Source: Limnanthes douglasii subsp. nivea
Taxonomy: Eukaryota > Streptophyta > Magnoliopsida > Brassicales > Limnanthaceae
Length of the DNA stretch: 64,000 bases
Direction of reading: 5' to 3'
NCBI GenBank assembly: GCA_036936605.1
Contig: JAUPFV010000001.1
Location: 244,526,925-244,590,924 of the forward strand
Positions within the stretch are counted from its first letter, which is position 1, and each line of letters begins with the position of its first letter. Below, piece by piece: positions 1 to 11,186 of the stretch. A program made the translations under genes and the position numbers. The notes under the pieces were generated by a model that saw nothing but the letters and a program-made list of their open reading frames with translations, made no database searches and was not told where the DNA came from.

Positions 1-159
1 GGATGCAAAACGGGTACAATTTGATGCAACTAAGTTCTGAGGCCGAGTTGCATCCTGGTGGCAACAGCTCAAGCAGACTAGATAAAGGTAAGGTATGCCA
101 AAAATAACAACTTCTGCTAAGATTTTGAAGCACTTAAGGGTTTCGTTTTTTCCTTAAAA

Positions 160-816
160 CTATGCGCGTATCATGTATGAACGGTTCCAAAACCTTAAAC
201 AAGGGTCAAGGACTGTTGACGAATACACTAATGATTTTTTCAAGCTACAAAACCATGTCGATATTGTTGATTCAGCATATCAGCAAGTATCTCGCTATAT
301 AGGGGGATGAGACAATAGTTTGAGGACCATTTGAACATGTTCGACCCTGTGAATGTGTCTGAAACACATCAACACGCACTGTATCAAGAAAAAGCCCTTT
401 CACGAAGGCCTTATGGAGGAGATACTTCTGGAAAAACTCCTTTGTCATTTCTAAAAAGGACGGTTCCAAGCCCTAACCCAGGAGTACCAATTTCTACTCT
501 TATGTGTACATGTGCTAATTCGCAGGTCCTTAGTCGCAAAGTTACTTCCTTACAGGTCTGATGCTACCATTGTCATGAAGTAGGGCATGTTGCTTTACAG
601 TGTCCAAAATTACGACAACAACCGCAACAATTGAGCGGTCTGTTCGCTGAAACTTCTAATTTTTACCTTGCGGGTGAGCCACGGTTTGATGAGGGACCAG
701 AGGATGTTGTTGATGAGGTTCCAGAGGACCAGGTTACAGGAGGCGATATTGGTCAGACATTGGTTTTAAGGCATATTTGTCTGACGGTGAAAGCCATAAG
801 TGAAGAGGATGATTGA
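160..816 (+). pseudogene. gypsy gag remnant with CCHC zinc knuckle
   Basis: Bases ~160-300 translate to a retrotransposon gag core (YERFQNLKQGSRTVDEYTND), which in functional elements forms the particle shell. A perfect CCHC zinc knuckle, CYHCHEVGHVALQC, lies at 562-603 and would bind the element's RNA. A TGA stop at 559-561 falls immediately before the first knuckle cysteine, so the gag frame is closed exactly upstream of the RNA-binding motif. The same frame continues to 816 through an acidic linker (GPEDVVDEVPEDQ), which probably leads into the protease. Coding for a working protein is lost. Confidence 0.75.
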
Positions 817-819
817 CTA

Positions 820-1500
820 CGGAACAATATTTTCCAGTCAACTTGTACTATCGGGGGAAAGGTATGCAAATTCGATATTGATTCAGAGAGGTGTGAAAAT
901 GTTATCTTTGAAGAAGCTATGCAGAAGCTGGTCTTGGAAACAGAAAACCGCCCAACCCCTACAAGCTTATCTAGTAAAAGAAAGTTAGTGAGGTAAATAT
1001 CTCCAGAAGATGTCTGGTATCTTCTCTATTGGTAACTACAATGATAAAACATGGTGCGATTTCATTGGGATGGATGCGTGTCACTTGTTGTTAGGCCGAC
1101 CCTGACAATATGATAGAAGTGTCACATATGATGGTAGGAGGAACCGCTATAGTTTCATATGGAATAATATCAGGTTCGTATTAACACCAACTATAGAGGT
1201 ATCCCAAAAACCTGCCCTTGCAGTATCAAAGGAGTTAGGTAAGAACTTTCTAGCTTGAAAACCATTTATAGAACATGCTAATGAAACAGGGATTGTCTAT
1301 CTTTTGGTGGTTAAAGAATTTAGTACTAATCCATTTGCTGGTATACCTGAGCGAGTTCGACCGCTATTAGCAGATTTTTCTGTTGTCTTTCCATATAATC
1401 TACCTACAGGTCTTCCTCCATTGAGAGATATCCATCACCACATTATTCTAGTATGGGTTCTAGCCTACCAAACAGACCACATTATCGGATGAGCTAAAAA
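820..1500 (+). pseudogene. gypsy protease / pre-RT remnant
   Basis: This stretch sits between the gag knuckle and the RT, where the aspartic protease and connection belong. Many stops in all frames leave only short pieces: a protease-tail-like segment with LLLGRP-type wording near 1085-1105, and a pre-RT piece at 1304-1492 (ERVRPLLADFSVVFPYNLPTGLPP) that matches the conserved lead-in to gypsy RT. I could not find an intact DTG or DSG active site. The assignment rests mainly on position and on the pre-RT segment. Confidence 0.55.
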
Positions 1501-1524
1501 GAGCATGAAGAGATTCGTAAATAG

Positions 1525-2700
1525 GTGGAAGAACAGTTGACCAAAGGCCACATCCGTGAGAGTCTTAGTCCTTGTGTGGTTCCTGCACTGTTAACATTAA
1601 AAAATGATGGCTCAATGATAATGTGTGTGGATAGTCGGGCTATCAACAAAATTATAGTCAGGCATCGGTTTCATATTCCTCGCCTTGATGATTTACTGGA
1701 TCACTTGAATGGTGCTACTATGTTTACGAAGCTAGATTTGAAGAGCGGATATCACCAGATTCGTATTCGTATGAGGGATGAGTGGGAAAGAACCTCCAAG
1801 ACCCGAAAGGGTCAGTTTGAATGGATGGTAATGCCATTTCTAACGCTCCTAGCACGTTCATGCGGGTTATGAACCAGGTATTTCGCCCGTTCATCGTAAA
1901 ATTTTCTTGTTTTGTACTTTGATGATGTTCTTATATATAGTACCACAGAAGAGCTGCATCTTCAGCACTTACGTGAAGTGTTGGTTGTTTTGAGGCGAAA
2001 TGAGTTTTATGGGGCACTTGATAAGTACTGTTTTATGACATATTCAGTCCTCTTCCTGGGTATGTCGTGTCAAAGGATGGGTTGTTAGTGGATCAGTCAA
2101 AAGTGGAAGTCGTGCGAGACTGGCCTATTCCTACTTCCATCACTGAAGTCTGATATTTTTATGGATTCGTCTCCTTTTACAGATGGTTTATACATAACTT
2201 CAGCACTGTTATGGCTCATATTACAGAGTATATGAAAGGCAAGACATTCTGCTGGACCCCTGAAGCAGCTAAGGCATTTCAGGAAATCAAGGTAAAACTG
2301 ACCACTACACCGATTATGGTTTTAGCTAACTTCTCTACAGGGTTTAAAATGTATTGTGATGCGTCCGGATTGGGCATTGGGTCTGTACTCAGCCAACGAG
2401 GCCAACCTGTAGCATACTTCAGCGAGAAGTTAAGTGGAGCTAAACTCAACTACAGCACCTATGACAAAGAGTTTTATGCAGTTGTACGAGCTTTGAAGCA
2501 CTAGAGTTCCTACTTGGCCTACAACGACTTTATCTTGTACACCGATCAGGATGCATTGAAGCATCTGCAGAGTCAGGAGAAACTCTCTTCCCGCCATGCA
2601 CATTGGGCAACATTTACTCAACAATTTACCTTTTACATTAAGCATACTTCGGGGGCAGTTAACCTCATAGCTAATGCTCTGAGCCGACGCAGCATGATGA
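1525..2700 (+). pseudogene. gypsy reverse transcriptase and RNase H remnant
   Basis: RT copies element RNA to DNA, and RNase H removes the RNA strand. The RT fingers and palm start at 1525 ([14 protein letters not shown], then [15 protein letters not shown]). The catalytic motif reads YFDD at 1915-1926, where plant gypsy elements usually have YVDD or YIDD. The frame breaks at ~1860-1875 and again after the palm. RNase H resumes at 2211-2504 ([15 protein letters not shown], with its first catalytic Asp) and continues in another piece from 2514 (LYTDQDALKHL and NLIANALSRR). At least four frame breaks make it non-functional. Confidence 0.85.
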
Positions 2701-2739
2701 TTTGTATGGAAGGAGAAGTTGTGGGATTCGAGCTCATGA

Positions 2740-3968
2740 AGGATCTACTGCCGATCGATCCATATTTTGGTCATATTCTAAAGGACGTCAGCGCAGGTTT
2801 GATTAAATATTTTGCAATCAGCAACGGTTACCTCTTTAAAGGTAATTTACTCATTGTTCTTGAGGGTAATTTGAGGTTACTGATTGTACAAGAGAGACAC
2901 AACGAGGGGCATGGGGGTAAAGATCAAACCCTTCACTGTGTATCCAGTAAATTCTTCTAGCTGCATTTAACGTGAGATGTTATCGGTTTTGTAACTGTTT
3001 GTTGGGTTTGCCATGTGGAAAAAGGCACATCCTTCAATGCATGTCTATCCCAACGACTCCCAATGTCGGAAGGATCATTGTGAAGCGTCAGCATGGATTT
3101 CGTCTCGGAGCTGCCAAGAACACAGAGGGGTAAAGATTCTATTTTTGTAGTGGTTGATAGGTTTTTTAAGATGGCCCACTTCATTGCTTGCAAGAAAACC
3201 ACATATGATGTGAATGTTGCTAATTTATACTTTCGTGAGGTCTACCGCTTACATGGTCTACCTTTAAATATCGTTTCTGATCGCGATACGCGGTTTGTCG
3301 GGCATTTTTGGAGGAGTTTGTGGCGCCTCACAAACACGAAGCTGAGTTTTAGCAACGCGTATCACCCGCAGACAGACGACCAAACTGAGGTAACTAATCG
3401 CACGTTAGGCAACATGTTACGCACAGAGGTCTCTGGGAACTTGAAAGCATGGGATTCCCGCCTTTATCATGTTGAGTTTACCTATAGCAGGCACCATAAG
3501 CGCAGTACTGGGTATAGTCCCTTCATGGTAGTCTATGGATATAACCCACGGGAACCTATGGATTTAGCTCTCTCAACGCTTGAAGAGGTTCCAGCTAAGG
3601 TCAAGAACGACATTGTTAATCTATGGGAGATCCATAAGAAAACCCGCAAACACTTGGAGGAAACAACACAGAAGTACAAGGTTACCTCAATTAAGAAGCG
3701 CCGACTGGTGGAGTTTCCAGTGGGGCACTTTGTATGGGCTGTTTTGACCAAGGATCATTATCCTACGTACGAGTACAACAAGTTGGCTGCAAGGAAGGTG
3801 GGTCCGTTTGAAATTATTGAAAAGATTAATCCCAATGCATACAAGTTGAAGCTACCTAGCCACATGAATACCCATAATGTTTTCGACGTGAAACACCTGG
3901 TGTCATTTACCAATGCTGTTGAGGATGATGAAGCTGAGAATTTGTCGATGAATTCTTCCGAAGAATGA
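2740..3968 (+). pseudogene. gypsy integrase, core largely open
   Basis: Integrase joins the cDNA to host DNA. The N-terminal zinc-binding part (~2880-3040) is broken by stops. The core is then open for 291 codons from 3093 to 3968. The catalytic triad is visible: Asp in VVVDRF (3154-3156), Asp in SDRDTRF (3279-3281) and Glu in QTEVTN (3387-3389), with 35 residues between the second Asp and the Glu, the D-35-E spacing of retroviral-type integrases. The usual GQTEV reads DQTEV here. The C-terminal region ends in HNVFDVKHLVSF and a short acidic tail. This is the least damaged domain of the element. Confidence 0.85.
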
Positions 3969-4700
3969 TAGGATGATGTAGTTGCACGGGCTTGTGGACA
4001 AACGGAAACGGGCATTATTTGGGGCTCAGGTATCCGAATTAGGCCATGCGACCACTCAAATCAAACGCGTCGAGAAACCCAAATATTTTCAGAAGCATCA
4101 CTACTTTGTGATGAAGTCCACACCTTAAATTCCATCGTTTAAACCCTATTTTTCCTGTTTTTATGAATTTTCTCCATTTTCCTATTTCTGTTGGATTTTA
4201 TTAAAATACTTAACCAGCTCCAATCGCTTTGAAATTGGGTTGGGCTTTATCTTATTTAATAAGAAAAAAAGTTGTAATTTTGGGCTAGGGTTTCGAGAAC
4301 TTTTATAAAAGGCTCTCAAACTCTAGTTTTGCCTCAAACCTTTTTTAATAGAATTTGAGTTTTTCTCTGAAGTCTCTTTTACTCTAACCTAGGGTTAGAG
4401 CCTATCTATCTTTCTATTTTTCGTCTTTTTTTCTCTGTATTTTTCGTCGCCTGTTCCATCTCGTAGCTTAGCGCTACCAGTCATCTAACCCACTTATATT
4501 TCCACGTTCATCAATAACTGAGCTTGACAATTTTATTGATAATATTTCCATTTTAGATAAAAATATTTCTCTTCATTACTCCATCCCATCATATATCTTG
4601 ATGAACGTGAAGATGAAAAATTGCGTTAGAACTATGGTATTCTTGGTTTTATCTTTATTAGGCTTCCAAAGAGTGGAGAGCTTCCTCATCACAAGAAATA
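3969..4700 (+). repeat. Probable 3' UTR and 3' LTR of the gypsy element
   Basis: Directly after the integrase stop comes non-coding DNA with features of a plant LTR: a TATA box (TTTTATAAAAGGC, ~4301-4313) followed by a pyrimidine-rich leader with CTCTG and TTTCTC tracts. No clear polypurine tract and no TG...CA pair could be fixed because the matching 5' LTR is outside the window. The borders are therefore approximate. Confidence 0.4.
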
Positions 4701-6062
4701 AGACGAAGTATGTTTTCTTCATCACCCTTTGAACTAGGGGTTAAGGTTTTCACTCTATATTTTATTAACTAAGTTCTTTAAGTATATCATTTGTCTCAAT
4801 AAAAACGGTTGGAAAAATATAATTAACATCGTAATAGCTTCTAATATTCTTAAGATCTCAATAACCATTAAGGATATCATATTCCACTATAAAAAAGAAT
4901 AAAAACGATTATTTTTGTTCTTTAGCCCTTGGTCGATTCGAACAGGTCATCAAGCTTTTAAGCTCAAACCATGACTCGAAGTCGAGCTTATTGTTTGTAA
5001 ATGCTCATTGGGAATTAGATCAAGATTTTCATCAGACTGAAAGACGTTGGATATAAATATATAAGATAGAGAATAATATTTTTAGTTACAATAACAAAGA
5101 CTTGTTACTCATTATTTTAATTTGTTTACTAACAAATATTTAGTTTTTTACTATAGTTGTTGATTTTATATGTAAGTTGTTTTCTTCCCTTGACTGTGAC
5201 GAGCTTTCCTTAAATATTTTTATCATACTCATATTTTATTATTTTGAAAGAATATCGTCATCTTCTGTTTATTGGAATCAATTTTGTTTTAGCTGAGGTT
5301 TGGTCATTAAAATATTTGAAGATGAGGTTAGTGAAGCTTTGTGTGCACCGATAGATGGTGGAGATCTAGTTGGGTTAGATGTTCAAGTTACCCATAAGAA
5401 ATAACCCAAAAAGAGCATCATTTTCAGTGAAAACCATACATTGTCAAATAAAAATAAACATTTTGGAAAAGTGAAAAAGAAGAATCCTCCTAAACCTTTC
5501 TAAAACAATAAAAAATATCTCTCTTACGACAGATAAATTTTCACATTTCACCAACTTTTTAAAGAAATCTCCTAAAAGAAAGGTCCATAACAATTCTTAA
5601 AGAAATTCTCTTGTTATATCAAATCCACGAAATAACTCTCACTCTGCAACTACAATGTCATCCAGAGAGATGGTAGAGTCTTCATTAGTCTTGGATCTAT
5701 ATTTTTTTCTCAGTCATCAACTTGCATTATATCCAATTGGACCTATTGAATCATAGACAGCTCTTCCAACCATCTGTTAATACCAAACCAAAAAAAATGG
5801 ATGTATTCTATTTACTTGGATTGATTAATTTAAAATCTTTCTACACCCGAACTAATGATTTAAAGTATATTAATTTCATAGATATTATAATTCTTATTTG
5901 CTTATTAGAAAATTTATTTCGTCTTCCGACATTCAAACTCATAATACTCATGTTAACTACACGATCACTTTTGGAGATATGATATTTTATTTAAAAGATC
6001 AAAACCATAAGAAAGAAAGTGAATATATAAGTTGAATATGATGCATGATACCTTGGTTAAAA
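4700..6062. other. AT-rich intergenic DNA, no supported gene
   Basis: No open frame with a recognisable domain is seen. An 86-codon frame at 5722-5982 has the composition of random AT-rich sequence. A degenerate inverted motif (GTCGATTCGAA ... CTCGAAGTCGAGCTT, ~4930-4990) may be the end of an old DNA transposon, but no second end was found. Confidence 0.5.
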
Positions 6063-6282
6063 TAAATAGTAGGGGTGAGAAAAAACCGAAAAAAAACTGA
6101 ATCGACCGACTGAACCAAACCAAAATGGGTCGGTTTGGTCGGTTTTTTAAAACTAGATTTCGGTTTCGGTTTTAATTTCTTAAACCGAATTTAATTCGGT
6201 CGGTGTTCGGTTTGTACGAATTAAACCGACCGATTTGAACCAAACCGGCCGAATCTAGAGAATATATTGTATATGTTAATAT

Positions 6283-6888
6283 TAGGTATGGGCATTCGGT
6301 TCGATTCGGTTCGGTTCTTTCGGTTCTCGGCTCTTTCGGTTCTTTAGAACTAGTACCCATTTAGTAACCCATTAAAATTCGATTCGGTTTTTTCGGTTCT
6401 TTAAAACTAGTACCCATTTAGAAACCGATTAAAATTCGATTCGGTTCGGTTCTTCTCGGTTCGGTTCGGTTAAATTCGGGTTTCGGTTCCAAATGGTTAC
6501 TTTGTAACCATAAGAACCGTTTGGAAACGAACCCGAAAGGAACGAAATGGTTATTTTCTAACCAAATGGTTACTTTTTAACCAAAAAAAACTGTTTGGAA
6601 CTGAACCCGAAAAGAACCAAATGGTTACTTTCTAAACAAATGGTTACTTTGTAACCAAAATAATCGTTTGGAACCGAACAGTGAACCATGGATATTCAAG
6701 GGTACTATTGCTTATTCGGATCTTTATGGGTACTATTCGGTTCTTGGTTCCGAACCGAACCGAACCGAGAACCGTGGGTATTTAAGATAAGGAACCGTAC
6801 GGGTATTTATAAGGAATCGGAACCGAACCGAATCCGTTATTTCGGTTCGGTTCGGTTCTTCGGTTCCATACCCATATTCCCATGCCTA
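6283..6888. mobile_element. Nested hAT-like MITE (606 bp) inside the 6071-7953 element
   Basis: The ends TAGGTATGGG (6283-6292) and CATGCCTA (6881-6888) form a short imperfect TIR. The flanks are GTTAATAT (6275-6282) and ATTAATAT (6889-6896), an 8-bp TSD with one mismatch. The body is built from GGTTCGGTTCTT and AACCGAACCGAA blocks in mirror arrangement, with internal repeats of an AAATGGTTACTTT unit. No coding capacity is seen. It interrupts the left arm of the outer hAT-like element and so is the younger insertion. Confidence 0.78.
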
Positions 6889-6921
6889 ATTAATATATAG
6901 ACCGTATTTGATATAAACATT

Positions 6922-7010
6922 GTGGCGACCTTTGGCTTAGTGGTTGTACACATATATCTTAAGACTCTTTTATTATACACACGTTTGTGGGTACGAATCC
7001 TAGGGGTTGT
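6922..7010 (+). ncRNA. tRNA-like head of a SINE (pol III A and B boxes)
   Basis: An A box TGGCTTAGTGG (6933-6943) matches the TRGYNNANNGG consensus, and a B box GGTACGAATCC (6990-7000) differs from GGTTCGANTCC by one base. Their spacing is in the range of a tRNA-derived promoter. The segment cannot fold as an intact tRNA and is followed by T- and AT-rich DNA, which fits a tRNA-derived SINE or tRNA fossil. The 3' end of the SINE is not defined. Confidence 0.5.
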
Positions 7011-7961
7011 AACTATTTTTTTTGGTTTATTACTCTATTTTCTTTATGTTTTAGATGTTGTTTTATATTGGATGGTTTGTAGCTTTCAAAACCTATAAAT
7101 ACTAAGTGTTTTTATTTTTCAAAACCAACGTTTCACTACGGTCCTTCTTAATTTAATTGATCAACGTCACTATATTTAACTAATCAAAAAGCGCCATTAG
7201 TTTTTGCACTGGCCGTATGAAATACACCGACAATTCAATTGATATACACTGATAGTATATCATGCATTGGCGGTGCAATTGCACTACGTACTATTAGTAC
7301 GGATTAATTTTAGCTATTCAACTTGTAGAAAAATATAACAGGTTTAACAGCATGAGTCTATATTCATTTTTCAACATTTGCATTTACAATAGAAATACCT
7401 TGCCGCTGCAGACTGACATTGCAATTCGTACATTGTTGCCGTTAATATAATGCGCACCAACAGGGATAACAATATCTTTGTACTGTTAGTATATTTTAAC
7501 TTTTACAATTTGTCAATTAACGTCTATTTTAAATTACATAATATGACTATAAGACTTCATAAAAGATACTAGCAGATGCTCAAAGCTGAAATGGAACCTC
7601 TTTAAGGGACACTAGTTGCATGGTTCCTGGATACATCATATCATGACCGCGGATTTAAAAGAAGATATAACTCCTTAGTGTGAAAGAAAAATAAGTTAAA
7701 TAAAAACCAATAAATAGTTACAAAGCCAATGATGCGAACCGCACCAAACCGAACCGAACCGAACCGAACCGACCTGACCGAGCTGCACCACTATTAAAAC
7801 CGAAAAACCGACTGAAACCGAAAAAACCTAAACCGAAAAAAACTAATTTTTTTTATTACTAAATCGGTTTAATAATATACAAACCGAATTATTTCGGTTT
7901 GGTTTAAGAATTTAAAAAAACAATCCGACTGAACCGACCGAATCTCACCCCTAATATATAG

Positions 7962-10200
7962 CGAGTTTAAGAAGCCGACAACAAATATGAAGGATTATGT
8001 TTCACAAGTAATAATATTTTGGTTTTCGCAAATGCATTTATCATAAGTGAAATTGTAATGGTTTCCATAAATATTACTTTTCGTACATCAAAGTATACTA
8101 GTTTTTGTAAATATCATATTTTGCAAGTTTCAAATAATTGGGTTGTACAGCTAACAAAACTTATTATGCGTTCAAGTAAAAAAGAAATAGTATTAATATA
8201 ACAGAGAAATATACACACAAATGTATTATTGTTATCGTCTTTAGCTATATCATAATGTAAATCTCCTATGTATTTGTCGGTTAAGAAAGTTATATATATA
8301 AACCATGGGATGGTAATAGTTTAAACCTTGCGGATAAGCTCCATAAGCTAAGAAACATTGTTTAAGAAAACGATTTTATCTATCATACTCTAGCAAAAAA
8401 ATAACTTGTGATATCAAGACTCTTTAGTGCTTTGAAATACCATTTTAACATTTTGAAAAAAGTACAATTATTTCCATAAACTTTAATTCTAGCTTCTCTA
8501 GAGCTAACCATGAAAGGTGATAAAAATATCTAAATCGTATATGGATTTAACAATTAATTGTATGTTATTTACAGTTACATTATCTTGATCAAATACCAAC
8601 ATATATCTCATTGACAGTCAAATCAGATGACAAATGACTTTTAATTTATGTATAAAAATCAAAATCATATTTATAATCTCCCATATACTTTTTAATAACC
8701 AAACAATTATTCAAATTATCAAACATGAGTCTCCATAGACAACATTTAGTTTCTTTCATAAAATAAAATGCACTTAATTTGTAACTCATAATATACAAAT
8801 ATTTAAAACAAAAACCATGTTCTATACAACGAAATAAAACAAGCCTCAATAAAGTAGTATATTTTAAAAAAAACAAATTGTCCAACATCTTCAATCATTT
8901 CAACACAATTACTACTGGAAATTTGTTTTTTATGACAAAAATAAATCAAACTATGACTAATTTTTCAACTCAATAAATTGGCATCCCGTATAGAAGCAAT
9001 ATTCAACGACAATATTAATGTTAGTAATTTAAGCTTTTATATGATCAACCAATGCTGTCATATATGTAAAATTATCATCATTGAATAAAACATAATGTGA
9101 AACCGGTCATACTTCCAATATAACTAAATCTAAAATATATTTTAACTAACCGGTCACATTTACTTAATGTGAAACCCATCATACTTCCAATATTTTTTAA
9201 ATTATTTAATAAACAAACTGTAATTTTGGGATTATGTTTTAAATTAACCAACACATCTAAAGATATTGTACACCTTACAAAAAGTATAAACTAAAAAATA
9301 ATAATTAATGAACTATTTTTCGTAACTAAACAAACTAGTTTTTGCAACTATAGTTAAACTTGCAAACAATTCAGTTTTTGCAAGTATATAAGCCTAGTTT
9401 TTGAATTTATTGTTTTTAACAAGTATACAAGCCTAGTTTCAACAAAGATATAGAAATAGATTAGAATCATAATAAATATATATTCGCAACTAAAAAACAA
9501 TTAATTTTGCAATTAGAACTCCAAAAAAATTGTTTTCGCAAATAAAAAAGACATATATTTCGCAACTAGACCTACTATTACAAATAAATTTGTTTATCAT
9601 GAAATATAAATTTGAAGGTTTTCCTACCATTGTAGATTTTTTTCCAACTCAACATTTTAAAATCAAATTTCTACATTAATGTATAACTCAAATCAATACG
9701 AATTATATCCATCGAAATAAAAAAATACAATAAAAAACTATATTTATTAAAATCAAAACATTAACCTACAAAAATTGTATTCACATTCATCGTAATTTAA
9801 ATTAATACATACCTAAACTCTTTTATCATATAACCAAAGCAAATTATAAAACTCGCTAAAATTTTCCAAAAAAAAGGAAACATAAAAAAATTATAAAAAA
9901 AGAAAAACATTAAAAAACAAAAGAAAAATGTTATTAACGTAAATATAAAACATAATACGAATACTTTTATAATATATGATATATTAAATGATAACTTTTA
10001 AAATACTAGACAATAATGAATGATTCTTCAGACGTTTAGAAAAATATGCCTTAACTCCTAAGAGTACTATTCTTGGATTCTTGATTGCTTTGCCATCTTG
10101 AATGCCTAAATATCCAATCGTCAATATTCTCCTGATGTTTCCTCAAGCAAGTAATCATCCTTTCCCTATTAGTTCCAATCATCAGCTACCCTTTAGTATT
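7962..10200. other. AT-rich intergenic DNA with small local repeats
   Basis: No supported gene. There is a ~73-bp local duplication (AATGTGAAACC..CATACTTCC at 9093 and 9166). A diffuse run of TTTTTGCAA and TTCGCAACTA motifs lies at ~9330-9570 and resembles a similar run at 49.5-49.9 kb. The 82-codon minus-strand frame at 8646-8894 shows no family features and is probably chance. Confidence 0.5.
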
Positions 10201-10228
10201 TTGCCTAGAAAATATCTCATTTAAGGAT

Positions 10229-11095
10229 ATGATCAAGTTTTCCTCTATGGGATCCTCGTCATCTCATGATCGACCTGGACTTATACGAAGACATCAATCG
10301 TATCTGGAAAAGATCAGTACGGACAATAGGCAAGCACATCATGTTCATCTTCAAGTGGACTTTAAATTTTCATCCCATAAAAGAATCATCAATCTCTCAT
10401 GTCTTGATCACTCTAAAAAAACTTACCTAATTATCTATACAATCAAGACACTATCAGAAATATTATCAAGGCTATAGGTTCTCCGTAAGATACCTGGGTT
10501 ATCCTAAAAAAATAGGCTATGTATAACTGTTGTAAGGCTTGGGTGGAAGTTGTATGTCAAAACCACTTTGAGATAGAATCTGGGTCACATTTGGATATCA
10601 ATCTGGCTTTTAGATTTATATTACTATGAATATAGACCTTAATATTTCTCTGAATGTTACTACATGGGAAACAATTATAAATCCTCCAGAAAACTATCTC
10701 AAGATTCCAAGAATTATGTTAAACCTTCAAAAATCCCTAAATTTACCTAACTTAATATGCCTTAAAGTTATTCCAAAACTATATGAGGTCTGGCTTCTTA
10801 AAGTCAATCATGTGTTACATGATAACTAATCTACTTCATCTCATTCTAGAGCACTTCAAGCCCCTGATTATCATCCTGATCATATCATTACTAGCCCAAG
10901 AAACTCACAAAATACACCTACCAAATCACATAAAATCGTTTCCTTGAAGCCCACATACAGAGATAATCGCAACCCATTAGTTATCCTAAATATCATGCAT
11001 GATCTCCATGAACAAGAAATCAATAAAGCCTTACACAGCCTGGCAGTTGGAGTCAGAGTAACCTCTTCTAACACCCTTGAACCTGACTAATCTTG
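10229..11095 (+). pseudogene. Possible LINE ORF1 remnant
   Basis: This stretch lies directly upstream of the endonuclease remnant, where ORF1 belongs. It contains short open pieces (10229-10477 and 10626-10829) and a segment near 10520-10610 reading NCCKAWVEVVCQNHFEIESG, which could be a decayed RNA-binding region. No clear DUF4283 core or zinc knuckle is readable. The call rests on position more than on sequence. Confidence 0.35.
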
Positions 11096-11186
11096 TAGCC
11101 TCTCTCCTAGAAAACACCTCATCGGAAGCCTTCCCTCCTCTCCCAAAATCACTTCCACACATGAAAAATCATTCAAACTAACTATC

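Larger units (their letters stand above)
1..4700 (+). mobile_element. Decayed Ty3/gypsy LTR retrotransposon, 5' end outside the window
   Basis: A gypsy element reads left to right in the canonical order gag, zinc knuckle, protease remnant, reverse transcriptase (RT), RNase H, integrase (IN). The IN sequence around VVVDRF and SDRDTRF resembles the chromovirus-type gypsy integrases of plants, but no chromodomain is visible in the short tail, so the lineage is tentative. Stops and frameshifts break every domain. The 5' LTR and primer-binding site lie left of base 1. A 3' LTR probably follows the integrase, but it cannot be delimited without its partner, so the right border (~4700) is a guess. 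Confidence 0.85.
6071..7953. mobile_element. Non-autonomous hAT-like element (1.88 kb)
   Basis: The left end TAGGGGTGAG (6071-6080) is matched by its inverse CTCACCCCTA at 7944-7953, a 10-bp perfect terminal inverted repeat (TIR). The flanking 8 bp are ATAAATAG (6063-6070) and ATATATAG (7954-7961), identical at seven of eight positions, which is the TSD length of hAT transposons. Both subterminal regions are loaded with AACCGA/TCGGTT motifs in opposite orientations. These resemble the clustered transposase-binding sites of plant hAT elements. There is no transposase reading frame, so it could move only with help from a relative. It contains a second insertion (6283-6888) and a tRNA-like SINE head. 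Confidence 0.8.

Noticed and set aside
38..160. 5' LTR of the first gypsy element
   Set aside because: The sequence here already leads into gag, with no PBS and no match to the candidate 3' LTR at 3969-4700.
6172..6900. Frames reading EPNRTEP-type repeats on both strands
   Set aside because: They translate the AACCGAACCGAA subterminal repeats of hAT elements and are not proteins.
6921..7000. Intact tRNA gene
   Set aside because: A and B boxes are present but no cloverleaf with paired acceptor and anticodon stems can be built, so it is treated as a SINE head.
8646..8894. 82-codon minus-strand frame as a gene
   Set aside because: AT-rich random-looking Leu/Phe/Tyr composition, no family signature, no neighbours.
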